DNA from: Clostridia bacterium
Lineage (GTDB): Bacteria > Bacillota > Clostridia > Oscillospirales > Acutalibacteraceae
DNA length: 56,367 bases
Direction of reading: 5' to 3'
Assembly: GCA_017431035.1 (NCBI GenBank)
Contig: JAFRLW010000019.1
Span: forward strand, 1-56,367
Both the position numbers and the translations under genes were made by a program. The first letter of the stretch is position 1. Every line of letters starts with the position of its first letter. This document shows positions 42,616 through 52,329 of the stretch, one piece after another. The notes under the pieces are model-generated. The model did no database searches, was not told the origin of the DNA, and was given only the letters and a program-made list of their open reading frames with translations.

Positions 42616-45039
42616 TCAATTCTTTAACGGATATAATTCAGCGAAATAATAATGGAACAACAAATATATTGCATCCTGATCGGATAAAATACCGTCACCG
42701 TTAAAATCACAGGATTGAGATACGGGATATAAATCGGGGAAATAATAATGGAACAATGTATAAATTGCGTCCTGGTCGGTTATTTGATTATCTCCGTTTA
42801 CATCACCTTTAATGTATTCTGCCTCAATTGTTACGGGTATAGATGTTTCAACACCTTTATAAAGTAAATAATAACGGTTTTCTTTTCCTACTTCCCAGTG
42901 TTCATCATACTGTCTGTCGAATATATCGATATCTTCAGCACTTAGTATATCGCCATTTTCCGATATTGCATATCCTTCATTTTTCTCTACGTCAAACTCT
43001 ATTGTGTATTCTTCAACAGTATTATCAAAATAGGTTATAATAATTTTATCGCCTTGATCAGCATACTGAAAGAAATAATGAAAATATAACGTCATATTTT
43101 GATCATATCTATACTCGCCGTCGATATTTTCTTTTAATACTATAGGTTCTTTTTTGATATAATCAACATATTTTACATCGGTATCGATCATCATTACACT
43201 AATAGATGTTTTAAACCCGTATAGTTCAATGAAGTAATAATTATCCTTGTCGGTTCCCCACTCGTTTTTATTCTGTTCACTGTAACGGAATATTTCATAT
43301 TCTTGTATTTTTTCATCACCGTTAATAAAATATCGTTCGCCGTCAAGTTCATTAAATGTCAGAGTATAGTCTTTACCATTACCGTTATTATCATAAACGG
43401 TTAAAACGTCACCCTCGCAAAAGCCGGGTATATCGTAGATTTTATGCTCATTTTGATCTTCGTCATATTCAATATGATAATTTGAAGAATAAAGCAAAGG
43501 CGTTTTAATAGGAGTAAAGGAAATTGAAGATATATTATTTTCTTTAATATTAACGGGAATATAGTCTTTTTTGCCATAATACTCAATTGTTGCATAGTGT
43601 TCACCTATGCCCCACGTATTATCAAATTGATCATCATATATATTAAGAAAACTATTGTTTCTTGTATAAATTATTTCGTTATTATCAGAAACAAAAATTG
43701 TACTGTTTGTTTCAAAATCATATCTTCCTATATAGTCTATGGTTGTATTATCAGTGTATGTAACTGATAATACGTCACCGTTTTCAAGTCGTGGCTTTTC
43801 ATAAAAGTATCTGTTTTCCCACTCATCAAAATACATATTTGTATTTTCAAGATATTCTGTTTTATTTATCGGTGTATATGTAATTGAAACAACAGGATTA
43901 GGTAAAAGCGTGCAGTACAGTTTTACATTTTGTCCGAGATAAGATACGTAGTATTCGTTATTATCGCCTATTTCATACGGCTTTTCATGTTGATTTGAAT
44001 AAATGCTTACTTCGTCCCTGTTTAGACTATCATATCCATCCGCCTCAAAAACCGGGTCAAAAAACTCATTTAACTTACAAATATACTCTATAACGTTATC
44101 ATCTTTGTCGGTTATGATTAGTTTGTCTCCTTCATTAAAGCTCGGTTCTTTATAATAAGTTCTGTTATCAGAAGGATCATAATAACAGTTTACGCCTTCA
44201 AATAATTCCGGTTTGTTTTTAGGAATAAAGTCTATGGATTTAATAGGGCTTTCAATAATTGTTGCATATATAAAACATCTTTTACCGAAATATTCCACAA
44301 TAATCTCGTTATCGCTTCCTATTGTCCATGGAGTGCGATTTTGTTCGTCGAATATATCAACATCACGTTCATCAATAATCTCGTTATCGCTGCTAATATA
44401 ATACTGATTATGAGTTTCATTGTCTTCTGTGAATACGTATTCTTTTTTGTTATCGTTATTGTCGGTAATAATTAAAATATCGCCCGGCTCTTTTGAACGA
44501 TAATTATAACGAACGTATTCATTGCCCTCAGAATAATCAATACTAGTATTAGAGTCCTTAAACATTTCAATGTTGGTTGCTTTTTTATACTCTATTGATT
44601 TGACCGGATTAACTTTTATTTCAACCTTTACGGGCGCTCTGAGACCGCTATATTCAACGTAGTATGTATAACTGTTATTTGCTTGCCATTTTTCCTGTTC
44701 TTGTTCGTGATAAATACTAACGTCACGCCAAGACATTAAACGATTATTGTTGTTTGAAACAAAAACAATTTCGTTGTTTTCAAAAACGGCAGTATATTCG
44801 ATACTTGTTGTATCGGAATAATTGAGGGTAAGGATATCACCGATATGAAAATTTGTGTGATAAAAGAAATAATCGTTATTTTGATTATCTTTTGTCCACT
44901 CGCCGTCTGAATACTCGTAAAAAACAACGTCTTCTAACGGCTTGTATGATATAGATTCAAGGTCGGCTGCAAAAGTCATAATAGGAAATGCTGTTAAAAT
45001 CAGTAATACAGAAATAATTAGTGTGAGAACTTTCTTCAT
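42616..45039 (-). CDS. secreted repeat protein with C-terminal dockerin
   Basis: 807 residues. A signal peptide (residues 1-25, ends TFA-A) is followed by six tandem repeats of about 120 residues. Each starts near SI(S/D/E)(F/Y)xP and ends in a Gln/Trp segment (such as EQNRTPW, DQFDNTW) plus (E/L)Y(Y/F/K)G. The last ~62 residues are a dockerin: two Ca-binding repeats GDVNGDNQITDQDAIY and CDFNGDGILSDQDAIY, each followed by LFHYYF. The repeats are acidic and rich in Asn and Tyr; I do not recognise them as a known enzyme or binding module. It is monocistronic, with AAGGGGG RBS. Confidence 0.85.
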   Translation of the reverse strand: MKKVLTLIISVLLILTAFPIMTFAADLESISYKPLEDVVFYEYSDGEWTKDNQNNDYFFYHTNFHIGDILTLNYSDTTSIEYTAVFENNEIVFVSNNNNRLMSWRDVSIYHEQEQEKWQANNSYTYYVEYSGLRAPVKVEIKVNPVKSIEYKKATNIEMFKDSNTSIDYSEGNEYVRYNYRSKEPGDILIITDNNDNKKEYVFTEDNETHNQYYISSDNEIIDERDVDIFDEQNRTPWTIGSDNEIIVEYFGKRCFIYATIIESPIKSIDFIPKNKPELFEGVNCYYDPSDNRTYYKEPSFNEGDKLIITDKDDNVIEYICKLNEFFDPVFEADGYDSLNRDEVSIYSNQHEKPYEIGDNNEYYVSYLGQNVKLYCTLLPNPVVSITYTPINKTEYLENTNMYFDEWENRYFYEKPRLENGDVLSVTYTDNTTIDYIGRYDFETNSTIFVSDNNEIIYTRNNSFLNIYDDQFDNTWGIGEHYATIEYYGKKDYIPVNIKENNISSISFTPIKTPLLYSSNYHIEYDEDQNEHKIYDIPGFCEGDVLTVYDNNGNGKDYTLTFNELDGERYFINGDEKIQEYEIFRYSEQNKNEWGTDKDNYYFIELYGFKTSISVMMIDTDVKYVDYIKKEPIVLKENIDGEYRYDQNMTLYFHYFFQYADQGDKIIITYFDNTVEEYTIEFDVEKNEGYAISENGDILSAEDIDIFDRQYDEHWEVGKENRYYLLYKGVETSIPVTIEAEYIKGDVNGDNQITDQDAIYTLFHYYFPDLYPVSQSCDFNGDGILSDQDAIYLLFHYYFAELYPLKN
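42619..42804 (-). other. dockerin domain (within the repeat protein)
   Basis: Two EF-hand-like loops DVNGDNQITDQD and DFNGDGILSDQD follow the DxNxDGxxxxxD calcium pattern. Each has the same Ala-Ile after the loop and the same LFHYYF helix end. The near-symmetry is typical of a type I dockerin. A partner cohesin is not in the window. Confidence 0.82.
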
Positions 45040-45066
45040 AGATATACCCCCTTATATATAAAAATA

Positions 45067-45107
45067 TTAGCATATATATACAACTTTGTAAAGTATATAT
45101 ATGCTAA
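45067..45107 (-). terminator. terminator-like palindrome after mutS2
   Basis: TTAGCATATATATAC (45067-45081) and its perfect complement (45093-45107) form a 15-bp stem with an 11-nt loop, followed on the minus strand by ATTTTTA. It lies between mutS2 and the secreted repeat protein. Confidence 0.65.
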
Positions 45108-45110
45108 TCA

Positions 45111-47495
45111 TCATTTTAGTTCGGCAATAGTTACACCGCTCTCCCCTTCTCCGAAGGTTCCGAGCCTATAAGATTTTATCGCCTTATTGTGTTTTAGATG
45201 GTTTGCTACGGCTTTTCTGAGCGTACCCGTACCTTTTCCGTGAATAATTGTCACAACGTTAATACCGGTCAAAATTGCCTCGTCTAAATACCGTTCAAGT
45301 TCCATTATCGCTTCATCGGAAGCAAAACCTCTTAAATCAACTTCACCCGTAACAGTTCTGTCTTTTACGGATTTTATTCCGGTAACGGTTCTTTCACTTT
45401 GTTTTTTACGTTTTTTTTTGTTTTTAACTCTAAGGTCGTCAAAATCAATCCAAGTTTTTATGCTGCCTATTGCAACGTATACTTTTTTCTTTTCTTCGTT
45501 TACTGAAATAACTGTTGCTTCACTACCAAGGGATGCAATTAAAACAGTATCGCCTGATTTTGGTAAATCTTTTAATTTTTCGCCTGTTGCAAAGTCGCTT
45601 ACAACGTCTGACTTATCTTCAAGTTCATTTAGTGAGTTTTTATATAAACTGCGTGCTTTGGCAATTTTATTATCGGCATTATCTTTTGAAAAAGACTTTT
45701 TAATAGTTTCAAGTTCGTTTAATATCTCGCCCGATTTATATCGAGCGTTTTCTATTATATCAAGCGCCTGTTTTTTGGTTTCTTCAAGTATTTTCAGTTT
45801 TTCTTTTTGAGCGTTTTCAAGCAAAGTATCACTTTTAATTTTTGCTTCTTTAATCTCTTTTTCAAGCAATAATGCTTTTTGTTCACGCTCTTCGGCGTTT
45901 TGACGTGCTTTTTCAAGTCCCGATACTACCCGTTCAAAACGTTTTTCATCTTCCGAAACCTGCTCATTTGCAAGTCTTACAATATCATCACCAAGGCCTA
46001 ATCTTTTTGATATGGCAAAAGCGTTTGATCTACCTGGCGTACCGATTATAAGGCGATAGGTCGGTTTTAACGTATTTATATCAAACTCACAACTTGCATT
46101 TTTAACATAGGGTGTATCAAGGGCGTATATTTTAAGTTCGGGATAGTGGGTTGTAACTATAGTTTTAGCGCCATAGGTGTTAAGGTGAATAAGTATCGCT
46201 TTAGCAAGAGCCGCTCCCTCAACCGGATCAGTACCGGCGCAAAGTTCATCGAGTAAGACAAGCGAATTATTGTCGCACTCATTAAGTATTGATATAATAT
46301 TGACCATATGAGATGAAAAGGTTGAAAGAGAGAGTTCTATGCTCTGTTCATCACCAATATCGGCAAATATTTTATCAAAAACCGCTATCTCGCTTCCTTC
46401 GGCGGCAGGTATCATAAGCCCGCACATTGTCATCAAACACATAATACCGACAGTTTTAAGCGATACGGTTTTACCGCCCGTATTAGGTCCTGTTATGACG
46501 AGAGTGTTATATTCTTTCCCTATATTTACATCAATGGGAACTACGGTTTTTTTATCAATTAAAGGGTGTCTGGCTTTTATTAGGTTAATATATCCGTTGC
46601 TGTTGATTTTAGGAACGTTGGCGTCCATTTTATAAGCAAGTTTTGCTTTCGCAAAAACAATATCAATTCCGCAAAGAGAAAGATAGGAGTTTCTTATTGT
46701 ATCGGAGAACTCAGATACAATTGAAGAAAGTTCCGCAAGTAATCTTGATATTTCTTCAGCCTCTTTAGATTTTAATACCCTGATATCATTGTTGGCTTCA
46801 ACAACACTCATAGGTTCTATGAATATAGTTTGACCGGTAGCGGATGTATCGTGAACAATACCCTTAATCTCTGACCGATATTCAATTTTTACAGGAACGA
46901 CAAATCGACCGTCTCTTTGAGTTACAATGCTATCTTGAAGATATTTTGAAAGCGGTCCTTTTATCGTTTTATCAAGATTTTCACGCAGTTTAGATGATTT
47001 CGCTGATATTTGACGTCTTATATTATAGAGTTCTGCCGACGCCCTGTCGTATATCTCGTCCTCGCTTTTTATAACCGAGTCAATTTTTTCTTCTAAGTAT
47101 TTATTTACGGTTAGTCCTTCGAAATAATAATCAATAACCGTTGTTTTTGAGCCGTCGCAGTTATCTCTCCAGGCTTTGACCTGACGTATTGTTTTAAGCA
47201 AAGAGTTAACGTCTATCAAATCTTTAATAGATAATGAAGCACCTATATCAGCCCTTTTAAGCGCTGATGATACATCCGGTGTATTACTTAAAGGCGGAGC
47301 CTTAAAGCGTGCAAGAAGATAAAACGCCGCCTCGGTTTCTTTAAGGGCGTTTTCTATCTTTTTAATATTCGTTTGAGGACTTATATTCAGCAATTCTTCT
47401 TTACTGCTTTTAAGAAAAGCCTCGTTTGAAAGAAGTGCCAAAACTTTATCAAGTTCAAGCGATTTTGAGTGTTTTTCCATTATGTAATTCATCAT
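45111..47495 (-). CDS. mutS2: endonuclease MutS2
   Basis: 794 residues, a MutS paralogue without the mismatch-recognition domain; it acts on recombination intermediates and collided ribosomes. Walker A ITGPNTGGKTVSLKT, GDEQSIELSLSTFSSHM (Walker B region DELCAGTDPVEGAAL follows), a long coiled coil (about residues 510-620), a KOW-like segment, and a C-terminal Smr nuclease domain VDLRGFASDEAIMELERYL...HGKGTGTLRKAV. Length is normal. It follows recO in the same direction (5 bp gap). Confidence 0.96.
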   Translation of the reverse strand: MMNYIMEKHSKSLELDKVLALLSNEAFLKSSKEELLNISPQTNIKKIENALKETEAAFYLLARFKAPPLSNTPDVSSALKRADIGASLSIKDLIDVNSLLKTIRQVKAWRDNCDGSKTTVIDYYFEGLTVNKYLEEKIDSVIKSEDEIYDRASAELYNIRRQISAKSSKLRENLDKTIKGPLSKYLQDSIVTQRDGRFVVPVKIEYRSEIKGIVHDTSATGQTIFIEPMSVVEANNDIRVLKSKEAEEISRLLAELSSIVSEFSDTIRNSYLSLCGIDIVFAKAKLAYKMDANVPKINSNGYINLIKARHPLIDKKTVVPIDVNIGKEYNTLVITGPNTGGKTVSLKTVGIMCLMTMCGLMIPAAEGSEIAVFDKIFADIGDEQSIELSLSTFSSHMVNIISILNECDNNSLVLLDELCAGTDPVEGAALAKAILIHLNTYGAKTIVTTHYPELKIYALDTPYVKNASCEFDINTLKPTYRLIIGTPGRSNAFAISKRLGLGDDIVRLANEQVSEDEKRFERVVSGLEKARQNAEEREQKALLLEKEIKEAKIKSDTLLENAQKEKLKILEETKKQALDIIENARYKSGEILNELETIKKSFSKDNADNKIAKARSLYKNSLNELEDKSDVVSDFATGEKLKDLPKSGDTVLIASLGSEATVISVNEEKKKVYVAIGSIKTWIDFDDLRVKNKKKRKKQSERTVTGIKSVKDRTVTGEVDLRGFASDEAIMELERYLDEAILTGINVVTIIHGKGTGTLRKAVANHLKHNKAIKSYRLGTFGEGESGVTIAELK

Positions 47496-47500
47496 TTTAC

Positions 47501-48241
47501 CTACTGTTTAATACTGTTATAAAAATCGAGCGTTTTGAAGTTTTTTTCAGCGTGATATAGTATGTAACGCTCGGTCACTTTTGATAATTTTTTCATATTA
47601 TTTTCCGATAAAGAAAAGGAATATATTTTTGAAAAATCACTATATAGAATATGCCGCATAGCCTTTAGTATATCGGGGCTTAACTGTATCATACCCCCGT
47701 TATCAGCACAAGAAGAGCAGTATAAAGACCCGTCAGAAAAATTAAAAAACATACTGCTGTCTTCAAACTTTCCGCAACCGGAACATGAGATGAGATTTGG
47801 TTCGTATCCTGATATTGCGGCAATTTTCAGTTCGGTTATCGCTTTTATCATATTAAGCGATTTTTCTTTTGTTGTTATAAAATGAAGAGAATTGAGAATT
47901 AAACGCAAAAACTCTTTTGAGTATTCGTCAAGAGGGTAAAAATACTCCGACAGTTCACAAAAATATTGTGCGAGGGAAAGAGACTCAATATCGCTTCCTA
48001 CATCAAAAAACACTCTTTTAATGGATGCTTCGCTTATTCTATAACTGTCTTTCTTTTTATCCAGTGTAAAATCAGAAAAAGATAAAAGTGAACTTGCGGC
48101 GCCCCGCCTGCTTTTAATACTCTTAGCGCCGACGGCAAAGGCGTTTATAATACCCATATTATCGGTCATAAGGGTGACAAGACGGTCGTTATCCCCTATA
48201 CTCTTCTCTCGTATTACGAGAGCCTCTGTCTTTATCTTCAC
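47501..48241 (-). CDS. recO: DNA repair protein RecO
   Basis: 246 residues, mediator that loads RecA with RecR. N-terminal OB fold starts KTEALVIREKSIGDNDRLVTLMT, and the helical part carries a zinc cluster CSGCGKFEDSS...LYCSSC. Start is GTG. It overlaps the small gene upstream by 53 bp in another frame. The era-yqzL-recO order is standard in Firmicutes. Confidence 0.93.
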   Translation of the reverse strand: MKIKTEALVIREKSIGDNDRLVTLMTDNMGIINAFAVGAKSIKSRRGAASSLLSFSDFTLDKKKDSYRISEASIKRVFFDVGSDIESLSLAQYFCELSEYFYPLDEYSKEFLRLILNSLHFITTKEKSLNMIKAITELKIAAISGYEPNLISCSGCGKFEDSSMFFNFSDGSLYCSSCADNGGMIQLSPDILKAMRHILYSDFSKIYSFSLSENNMKKLSKVTERYILYHAEKNFKTLDFYNSIKQ

Positions 48242-48338
48242 TTTGTTTCACTTCCCTCTCTTTTTCTTCAAGATAGGACAAATAATCTTTAACGCTTCCG
48301 CTTTTGATAAAAGATAACCATAACTCGTGTTCGTTCAT
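48189..48338 (-). CDS. YqzL-like small protein
   Basis: 49 residues starting MNEHELWLSFIKSGSVKDYLSYLEE and ending in a charged tail; the ELW...SGSVxxYLxY pattern matches the short YqzL-type protein usually found between era and recO. ATG at 48336-48338 has AGGAGT 6 nt upstream. The 3' end overlaps recO by 53 bp in a different frame. Function is unknown. Confidence 0.7.
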   Translation of the reverse strand: MNEHELWLSFIKSGSVKDYLSYLEEKEREVKQSEDKDRGSRNTREEYRG

Positions 48339-48398
48339 AATATCACTCCTGATATTATTGTCACAAACAGACTATCAGTTTATAAATGGAAAATATAT

Positions 48399-49328
48399 CT
48401 ATTTATTAAGAAGTCCAAACGATTGTATTATATTTTGTTTATTTCTCCAGTCCTCTTTAACCTTTACCCAAAGTTTTACAGACGCTTTTATACCGTAAAA
48501 ACGTTCTATATCTTTTCTGGCGTCAATTCCGATAGATTTAAGCGTGTTGCCGCCTTTTCCGATTATTATACCTTTATGTGAGTCTTTTTCGCAGTATATA
48601 ACCGCTTCAACGTGAATTATAGGCTCACCTTCTTTAGTGTCGGTTTCGTATAATTTTTCTATCCGTACCGCAACACCGTGAGGAACTTCCCTATCAAGAC
48701 GTCTTAGTATTTTTTCTCTTATAAACTCTGAAATTATAGTTTCATCCGCCTGGTCGGAAGAGTCTTTAGAAGAGAAATAGTGCACCGACTCTTTAGCATA
48801 GTTTTTAAGTTCATTTTTAAGTATTGCTATACCGTCCCCCGTTTTTGCGGAAAGCGGTATAACCGCCCTAAAATCATATAATTCACTATATGCCGAAATA
48901 AGTTCTAAAAGGGCGTCTTTTTCCTTTAGTAAATCAATTTTATTTATAACAAGAATGACAGGGATTTTCTTTTCTTTTAGTTTATCAATTAAAGATAGTT
49001 CCGCTTTTGGAATATTATCTTTATTTACAGTAAAATGAGGTACGGCGTCTACTGTCAGTATTGCGGCGTCTACGTTGCTCATACCGTCATAAACGGCTTT
49101 TATCATACTGTCGCCGAGTATATTATGAGGTTTATGAAAACCCGGCGTATCAATAAAAACAAACTGCGTTTCATTATCGGTCAAAACGCCCAGTATTTTT
49201 GTTCTGGTTGTCTGGGGTTTATTTGAGGTTATCGCAATTTTTTGACCTACAAGTTTGTTGACAAGGGTCGATTTGCCGACGTTGGCTCGTCCGAGTATAG
49301 CAATAAAGGCTGATTTTTGATTGCTCAT
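48399..49328 (-). CDS. era: GTPase Era
   Basis: 309 residues, needed for 16S rRNA 3'-end maturation and 30S assembly. G1 GRANVGKSTLVNKL, G3 DTPGFHKPHN, G4 VINKIDLL, and a C-terminal KH domain with KGIIIGKGGNTLKSIG. It overlaps ybeY by 4 bp (ATGA), which fits their shared role in 16S processing. Length is normal for Era. Confidence 0.97.
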   Translation of the reverse strand: MSNQKSAFIAILGRANVGKSTLVNKLVGQKIAITSNKPQTTRTKILGVLTDNETQFVFIDTPGFHKPHNILGDSMIKAVYDGMSNVDAAILTVDAVPHFTVNKDNIPKAELSLIDKLKEKKIPVILVINKIDLLKEKDALLELISAYSELYDFRAVIPLSAKTGDGIAILKNELKNYAKESVHYFSSKDSSDQADETIISEFIREKILRRLDREVPHGVAVRIEKLYETDTKEGEPIIHVEAVIYCEKDSHKGIIIGKGGNTLKSIGIDARKDIERFYGIKASVKLWVKVKEDWRNKQNIIQSFGLLNK

Positions 49329-49804
49329 TTTTTAATACCCTGCCCCATTTTTATTAGTATCTCTTCCTGCTTCTGAAACATTTCTTTTTCTTCCGCTTTA
49401 TTATTCACGTGGTCATAACCTAAAAGATGAAGCATAGAGTGCACCGTTAAAAAAGCAAACTCACGAGAAACCGAGTGACCGTAGGTGTTTGCCTGTTCAA
49501 CTGCTTTTTCAACCGAAATAACAATATCGCCAAGAAGATATGAACCGTTTGAATAGTCGGTTTCATAATCACCGCTTGAAGACAAAGGAAAGGATAAAAC
49601 GTCGGTTTCTTTATCAATGTTTCTATTCTCTTTGTTAATTTCTTTAATTTCACTATTGTCAACTACTGTAATATCAACGGATGCATCGTGATTAAAGCCC
49701 TCAAAAGCAAGAGTTTGCCTACAGGCTTTTCGCATTAGTTTTTTTATATCGTTTGATATCTCGATTTTTGACTGATTGTTATATATTTTTACGTTTGTTT
49801 TCAT
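49325..49804 (-). CDS. ybeY: endoribonuclease YbeY
   Basis: 159 residues from the ATG at 49804. Metal-dependent RNase for 16S rRNA 3' processing. The three-histidine site is TVHSMLHLLGYDHVNNKAEEKEM; the central part has ETDVLSFPLS and LLGDIVISVEKA. A longer in-frame start inside phoH gives 23 extra non-conserved residues and is rejected. It overlaps phoH by 26 bp. Confidence 0.94.
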   Translation of the reverse strand: MKTNVKIYNNQSKIEISNDIKKLMRKACRQTLAFEGFNHDASVDITVVDNSEIKEINKENRNIDKETDVLSFPLSSSGDYETDYSNGSYLLGDIVISVEKAVEQANTYGHSVSREFAFLTVHSMLHLLGYDHVNNKAEEKEMFQKQEEILIKMGQGIKK

Positions 49805-50753
49805 TTTTTGCGCTCTTTTCGTATGCTTTAATAATTTCTTGAACGAGGCGGTGTCTAACAACGTCCTTTTCATTTAGTTTAATTATAGCAATATCATCAA
49901 TGTTTTTCAGTATTCTTATAGCGTCTTTAACGCCGGAGGTTGTCCCGTGTGGCAGGTCGATTTGAGTAATATCACCGGTTACTATGGCTTTTGAATTGAA
50001 ACCGAGCCTTGTTAAAAACATTTTCATTTGTTCTTTTGAAGTGTTTTGTGCTTCGTCAAGAATAATGAAACTGTTATCAAGTGTACGTCCTCTCATATAA
50101 GCGAGAGGTGCAACTTCAATATCTCCCCTCTCCTGACAACGCTGAAAGTTTTCAGGCCCCATCATTTCAAACAGTCCGTCATAAAGAGGTCTCAGATACG
50201 GATCGATTTTTTGTTGAAGGTCTCCGGGCAGGTATCCGAGTTTTTCACCCGCTTCAACTGCGGGACGTGTGAGTATTATTCTTGAAACAAGTTTTGCTCT
50301 GTATGCGGCAACTGCAGCGGCAACGGCTAAATATGTTTTGCCTGTTCCGGCAGGACCGATACCGAAAGTGATTGTGTTGTTTTTAATAGCGTCAACATAC
50401 TTTTTTTGACCGAGAGTTTTCGGTTTTATCGGTTTTCCAGAAAATGAAACGCATATAAGGTCAGCGTCGGCGATATCACCGATTTTATCTTCATTTCCGT
50501 CGTCAATAAGCGAAAAAACATAGTTGATATTTTGGTCGTTAATGGTTTCGCCTTTGTTAATCATTTTTATTAAACATTCTATAGCTTTATAGGCGTTTTG
50601 AACGTTATTATCCTCACCGGTTATTTTTAATTCGCCGGCGTGTGATGTAATATGAACTGAAAACCTTTTTTCTATTCTTTTTGCGTTTTCGTCAAAATCT
50701 CCAAATAGGTTTAACAGTTGCTCAGCGTTATCGATATTTATAATCTTTTCCAA
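49779..50753 (-). CDS. phoH: PhoH family protein (PhoH-like ATPase)
   Basis: 324 residues. P-loop GIGPAGTGKTYLAVAAAV, followed by LTRPAVEAGEKLGYLPGDLQQKIDPY, Walker B FIILDEAQNTSKEQMKMFLTRLG and TGDITQIDLP. An N-terminal KH-like segment precedes the ATPase. The family acts in RNA metabolism and is nearly always beside ybeY. TTG start with AAGGAG 8 nt upstream; the nearby ATG is out of frame. Confidence 0.94.
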   Translation of the reverse strand: MEKIINIDNAEQLLNLFGDFDENAKRIEKRFSVHITSHAGELKITGEDNNVQNAYKAIECLIKMINKGETINDQNINYVFSLIDDGNEDKIGDIADADLICVSFSGKPIKPKTLGQKKYVDAIKNNTITFGIGPAGTGKTYLAVAAAVAAYRAKLVSRIILTRPAVEAGEKLGYLPGDLQQKIDPYLRPLYDGLFEMMGPENFQRCQERGDIEVAPLAYMRGRTLDNSFIILDEAQNTSKEQMKMFLTRLGFNSKAIVTGDITQIDLPHGTTSGVKDAIRILKNIDDIAIIKLNEKDVVRHRLVQEIIKAYEKSAKNENKRKNI

Positions 50754-50798
50754 GCATAAATCTCCTTAAAATATTATATATTTATATTTTATACCTTA

Positions 50799-51965
50799 CT
50801 AATTTATACTGTCAATAGTTATTTCTTCTTCATAGGATACAAGACGTTCCGTTTTATAGGTTTTTATGAGTTTTATTCCTTTGCTGTCTATTTCTTTTCT
50901 TTCGTCTATTTGTTCAACCGATATATATTTTTCCGTATTTAATTTGTTTTCTATATCTTTATTTAACATTTCGATAATATCTTTTTCTTTATACTCTGTT
51001 TCTCTCATTGTTTTTTCCTTATAATAGGTTTTAATTAAAGCTACAGGCAATTTTTCTTTGTTTATAGATAAATTACTCGTTTTAACTCTTAAAACGTCTA
51101 TATCGCCGATTTTTCCGAAGTATAACGGAACGTTTATATTAAACAAACTGATGATTCGTCTTTCCATTATTTTCGGTTTTGAATAATATATTCTTTCCTT
51201 AAACGGTTTGTATGATGAATATTGTTCCACAGTGGTGGCATACACTTCACCGCTTGACCTTAAAAACAAGGTGCTTGATAGACTTTCTTTAACACCGGAA
51301 ATCAATATATCGCCTTTTTTAACGGTGTCGCCTATCTGAACTAATACGTCTCCGCTTGAAGCGTTAATTTTAGTTATTATTCCGTCATAGTTTGATTTTA
51401 TATTTGAAGGCATATTCCTGCCGTGTGAGTTCTTTGCTATTTCGCTTATATCAACCGTTAGTTTGCTTCCCTCAATATTAAATGACGCCCAAGCAAGTTT
51501 ATTATTCAAAAGAACTAATTTTTGCGGCGTGTTTTTTGTATCTATATTTTTAATATACATTCCTTTATGAATACCCAAACTCTCACATTCGCTTATTACG
51601 GTTTCGGCTTTAACGTATTTTTGACCGTTTACTTCAATATTCCAAAGGAAAAGCGACATAACTTTTAAGATTATAAAGAAAAGAACGGCTCCTGCTAATA
51701 TACCGCTTCGTTTTTTATATTTGTTTATAATAAATGGTAAACCGTGTTTGCTCTTTATATGTATTTTTATATTAAAGTCTTTTTTTATTGTTCTTATACG
51801 CTTAAAAGATGCAATATCTACCGACCCTTTTATATATCCGTTTTTATATATCATATTCCAGGATTTGATGTTGTTTTTTGCAAACAAATTGAGTAGTTTT
51901 TCAGCATTTTTGCCTGAAAAAACTATTGTCACGTATCCTATCAAAAATCTATAAATAAAAATCAA
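50799..51965 (-). CDS. yqfD: sporulation protein YqfD
   Basis: About 388 residues. A single membrane helix near residues 90-110 (GILAGAVLFFIILKVMSLFLW) separates an N-terminal domain (GKNAEKLLNLFAKNNI) from an extracytoplasmic part with the YqfD blocks VNGQKYVKAETVISECESLGIHKG, WASFNIEGSKLTVDI and GDVLVQIGDTVKKGDILISG. TTG at 51965 has GTGAGG 8 nt upstream, while an earlier TTG at 51992 overlaps yqfC. YqfD has a role in late sporulation in Bacillus. Confidence 0.88.
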   Translation of the reverse strand: MIFIYRFLIGYVTIVFSGKNAEKLLNLFAKNNIKSWNMIYKNGYIKGSVDIASFKRIRTIKKDFNIKIHIKSKHGLPFIINKYKKRSGILAGAVLFFIILKVMSLFLWNIEVNGQKYVKAETVISECESLGIHKGMYIKNIDTKNTPQKLVLLNNKLAWASFNIEGSKLTVDISEIAKNSHGRNMPSNIKSNYDGIITKINASSGDVLVQIGDTVKKGDILISGVKESLSSTLFLRSSGEVYATTVEQYSSYKPFKERIYYSKPKIMERRIISLFNINVPLYFGKIGDIDVLRVKTSNLSINKEKLPVALIKTYYKEKTMRETEYKEKDIIEMLNKDIENKLNTEKYISVEQIDERKEIDSKGIKLIKTYKTERLVSYEEEITIDSIN

Positions 51966-51975
51966 AAGAATAACC

Positions 51976-52257
51976 TCACATAAAATATTCAATACTTTTT
52001 ATTGTTCCGCCGACTTTTATGTTTTTTTCTTCAAAATATAGAATATTCAGAGCTTTTCCGTAAATATCTATAAAACCTTTTTTTATTTTCAGTTTTATAT
52101 AATCTTCTTTATAATCCTCAACACCAAGACAACCCTCAAGATATAAGTTGTTGTTGTCATAAAGTTCTATCATAGTGTTACTACTTAGTTCATTATCTTT
52201 TGAAAACATTTTAATTTTTTCTTTTTTCTTTTTTGAAATAAACTTAAACTCTTTCAT
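51976..52257 (-). CDS. yqfC: sporulation protein YqfC
   Basis: 93 residues. The order yqfC-yqfD-phoH-ybeY-era is conserved in spore formers. The segment MIELYDNNNLYLEGCLGVEDYKEDYIKLKIKKGFIDIYGKALNI is a YabP/YqfC domain. ATG with GGTGG upstream. It leads the operon and is divergent from ylbJ; a CATAGTAT about 20 bp upstream of the start may be a sigma-E -10. Confidence 0.88.
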   Translation of the reverse strand: MKEFKFISKKKKEKIKMFSKDNELSSNTMIELYDNNNLYLEGCLGVEDYKEDYIKLKIKKGFIDIYGKALNILYFEEKNIKVGGTIKSIEYFM

Positions 52258-52329
52258 ATAACCACCATAAAATACTATGAAAAAATCATTTAGTTAATAC
52301 TATAAATCATATATTTTATCGGTGATAAA

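Noticed and set aside
49805..49873. Longer start for YbeY
   Set aside because: The extension lies inside phoH and is not part of the YbeY fold; the ATG at 49804 gives the normal length.
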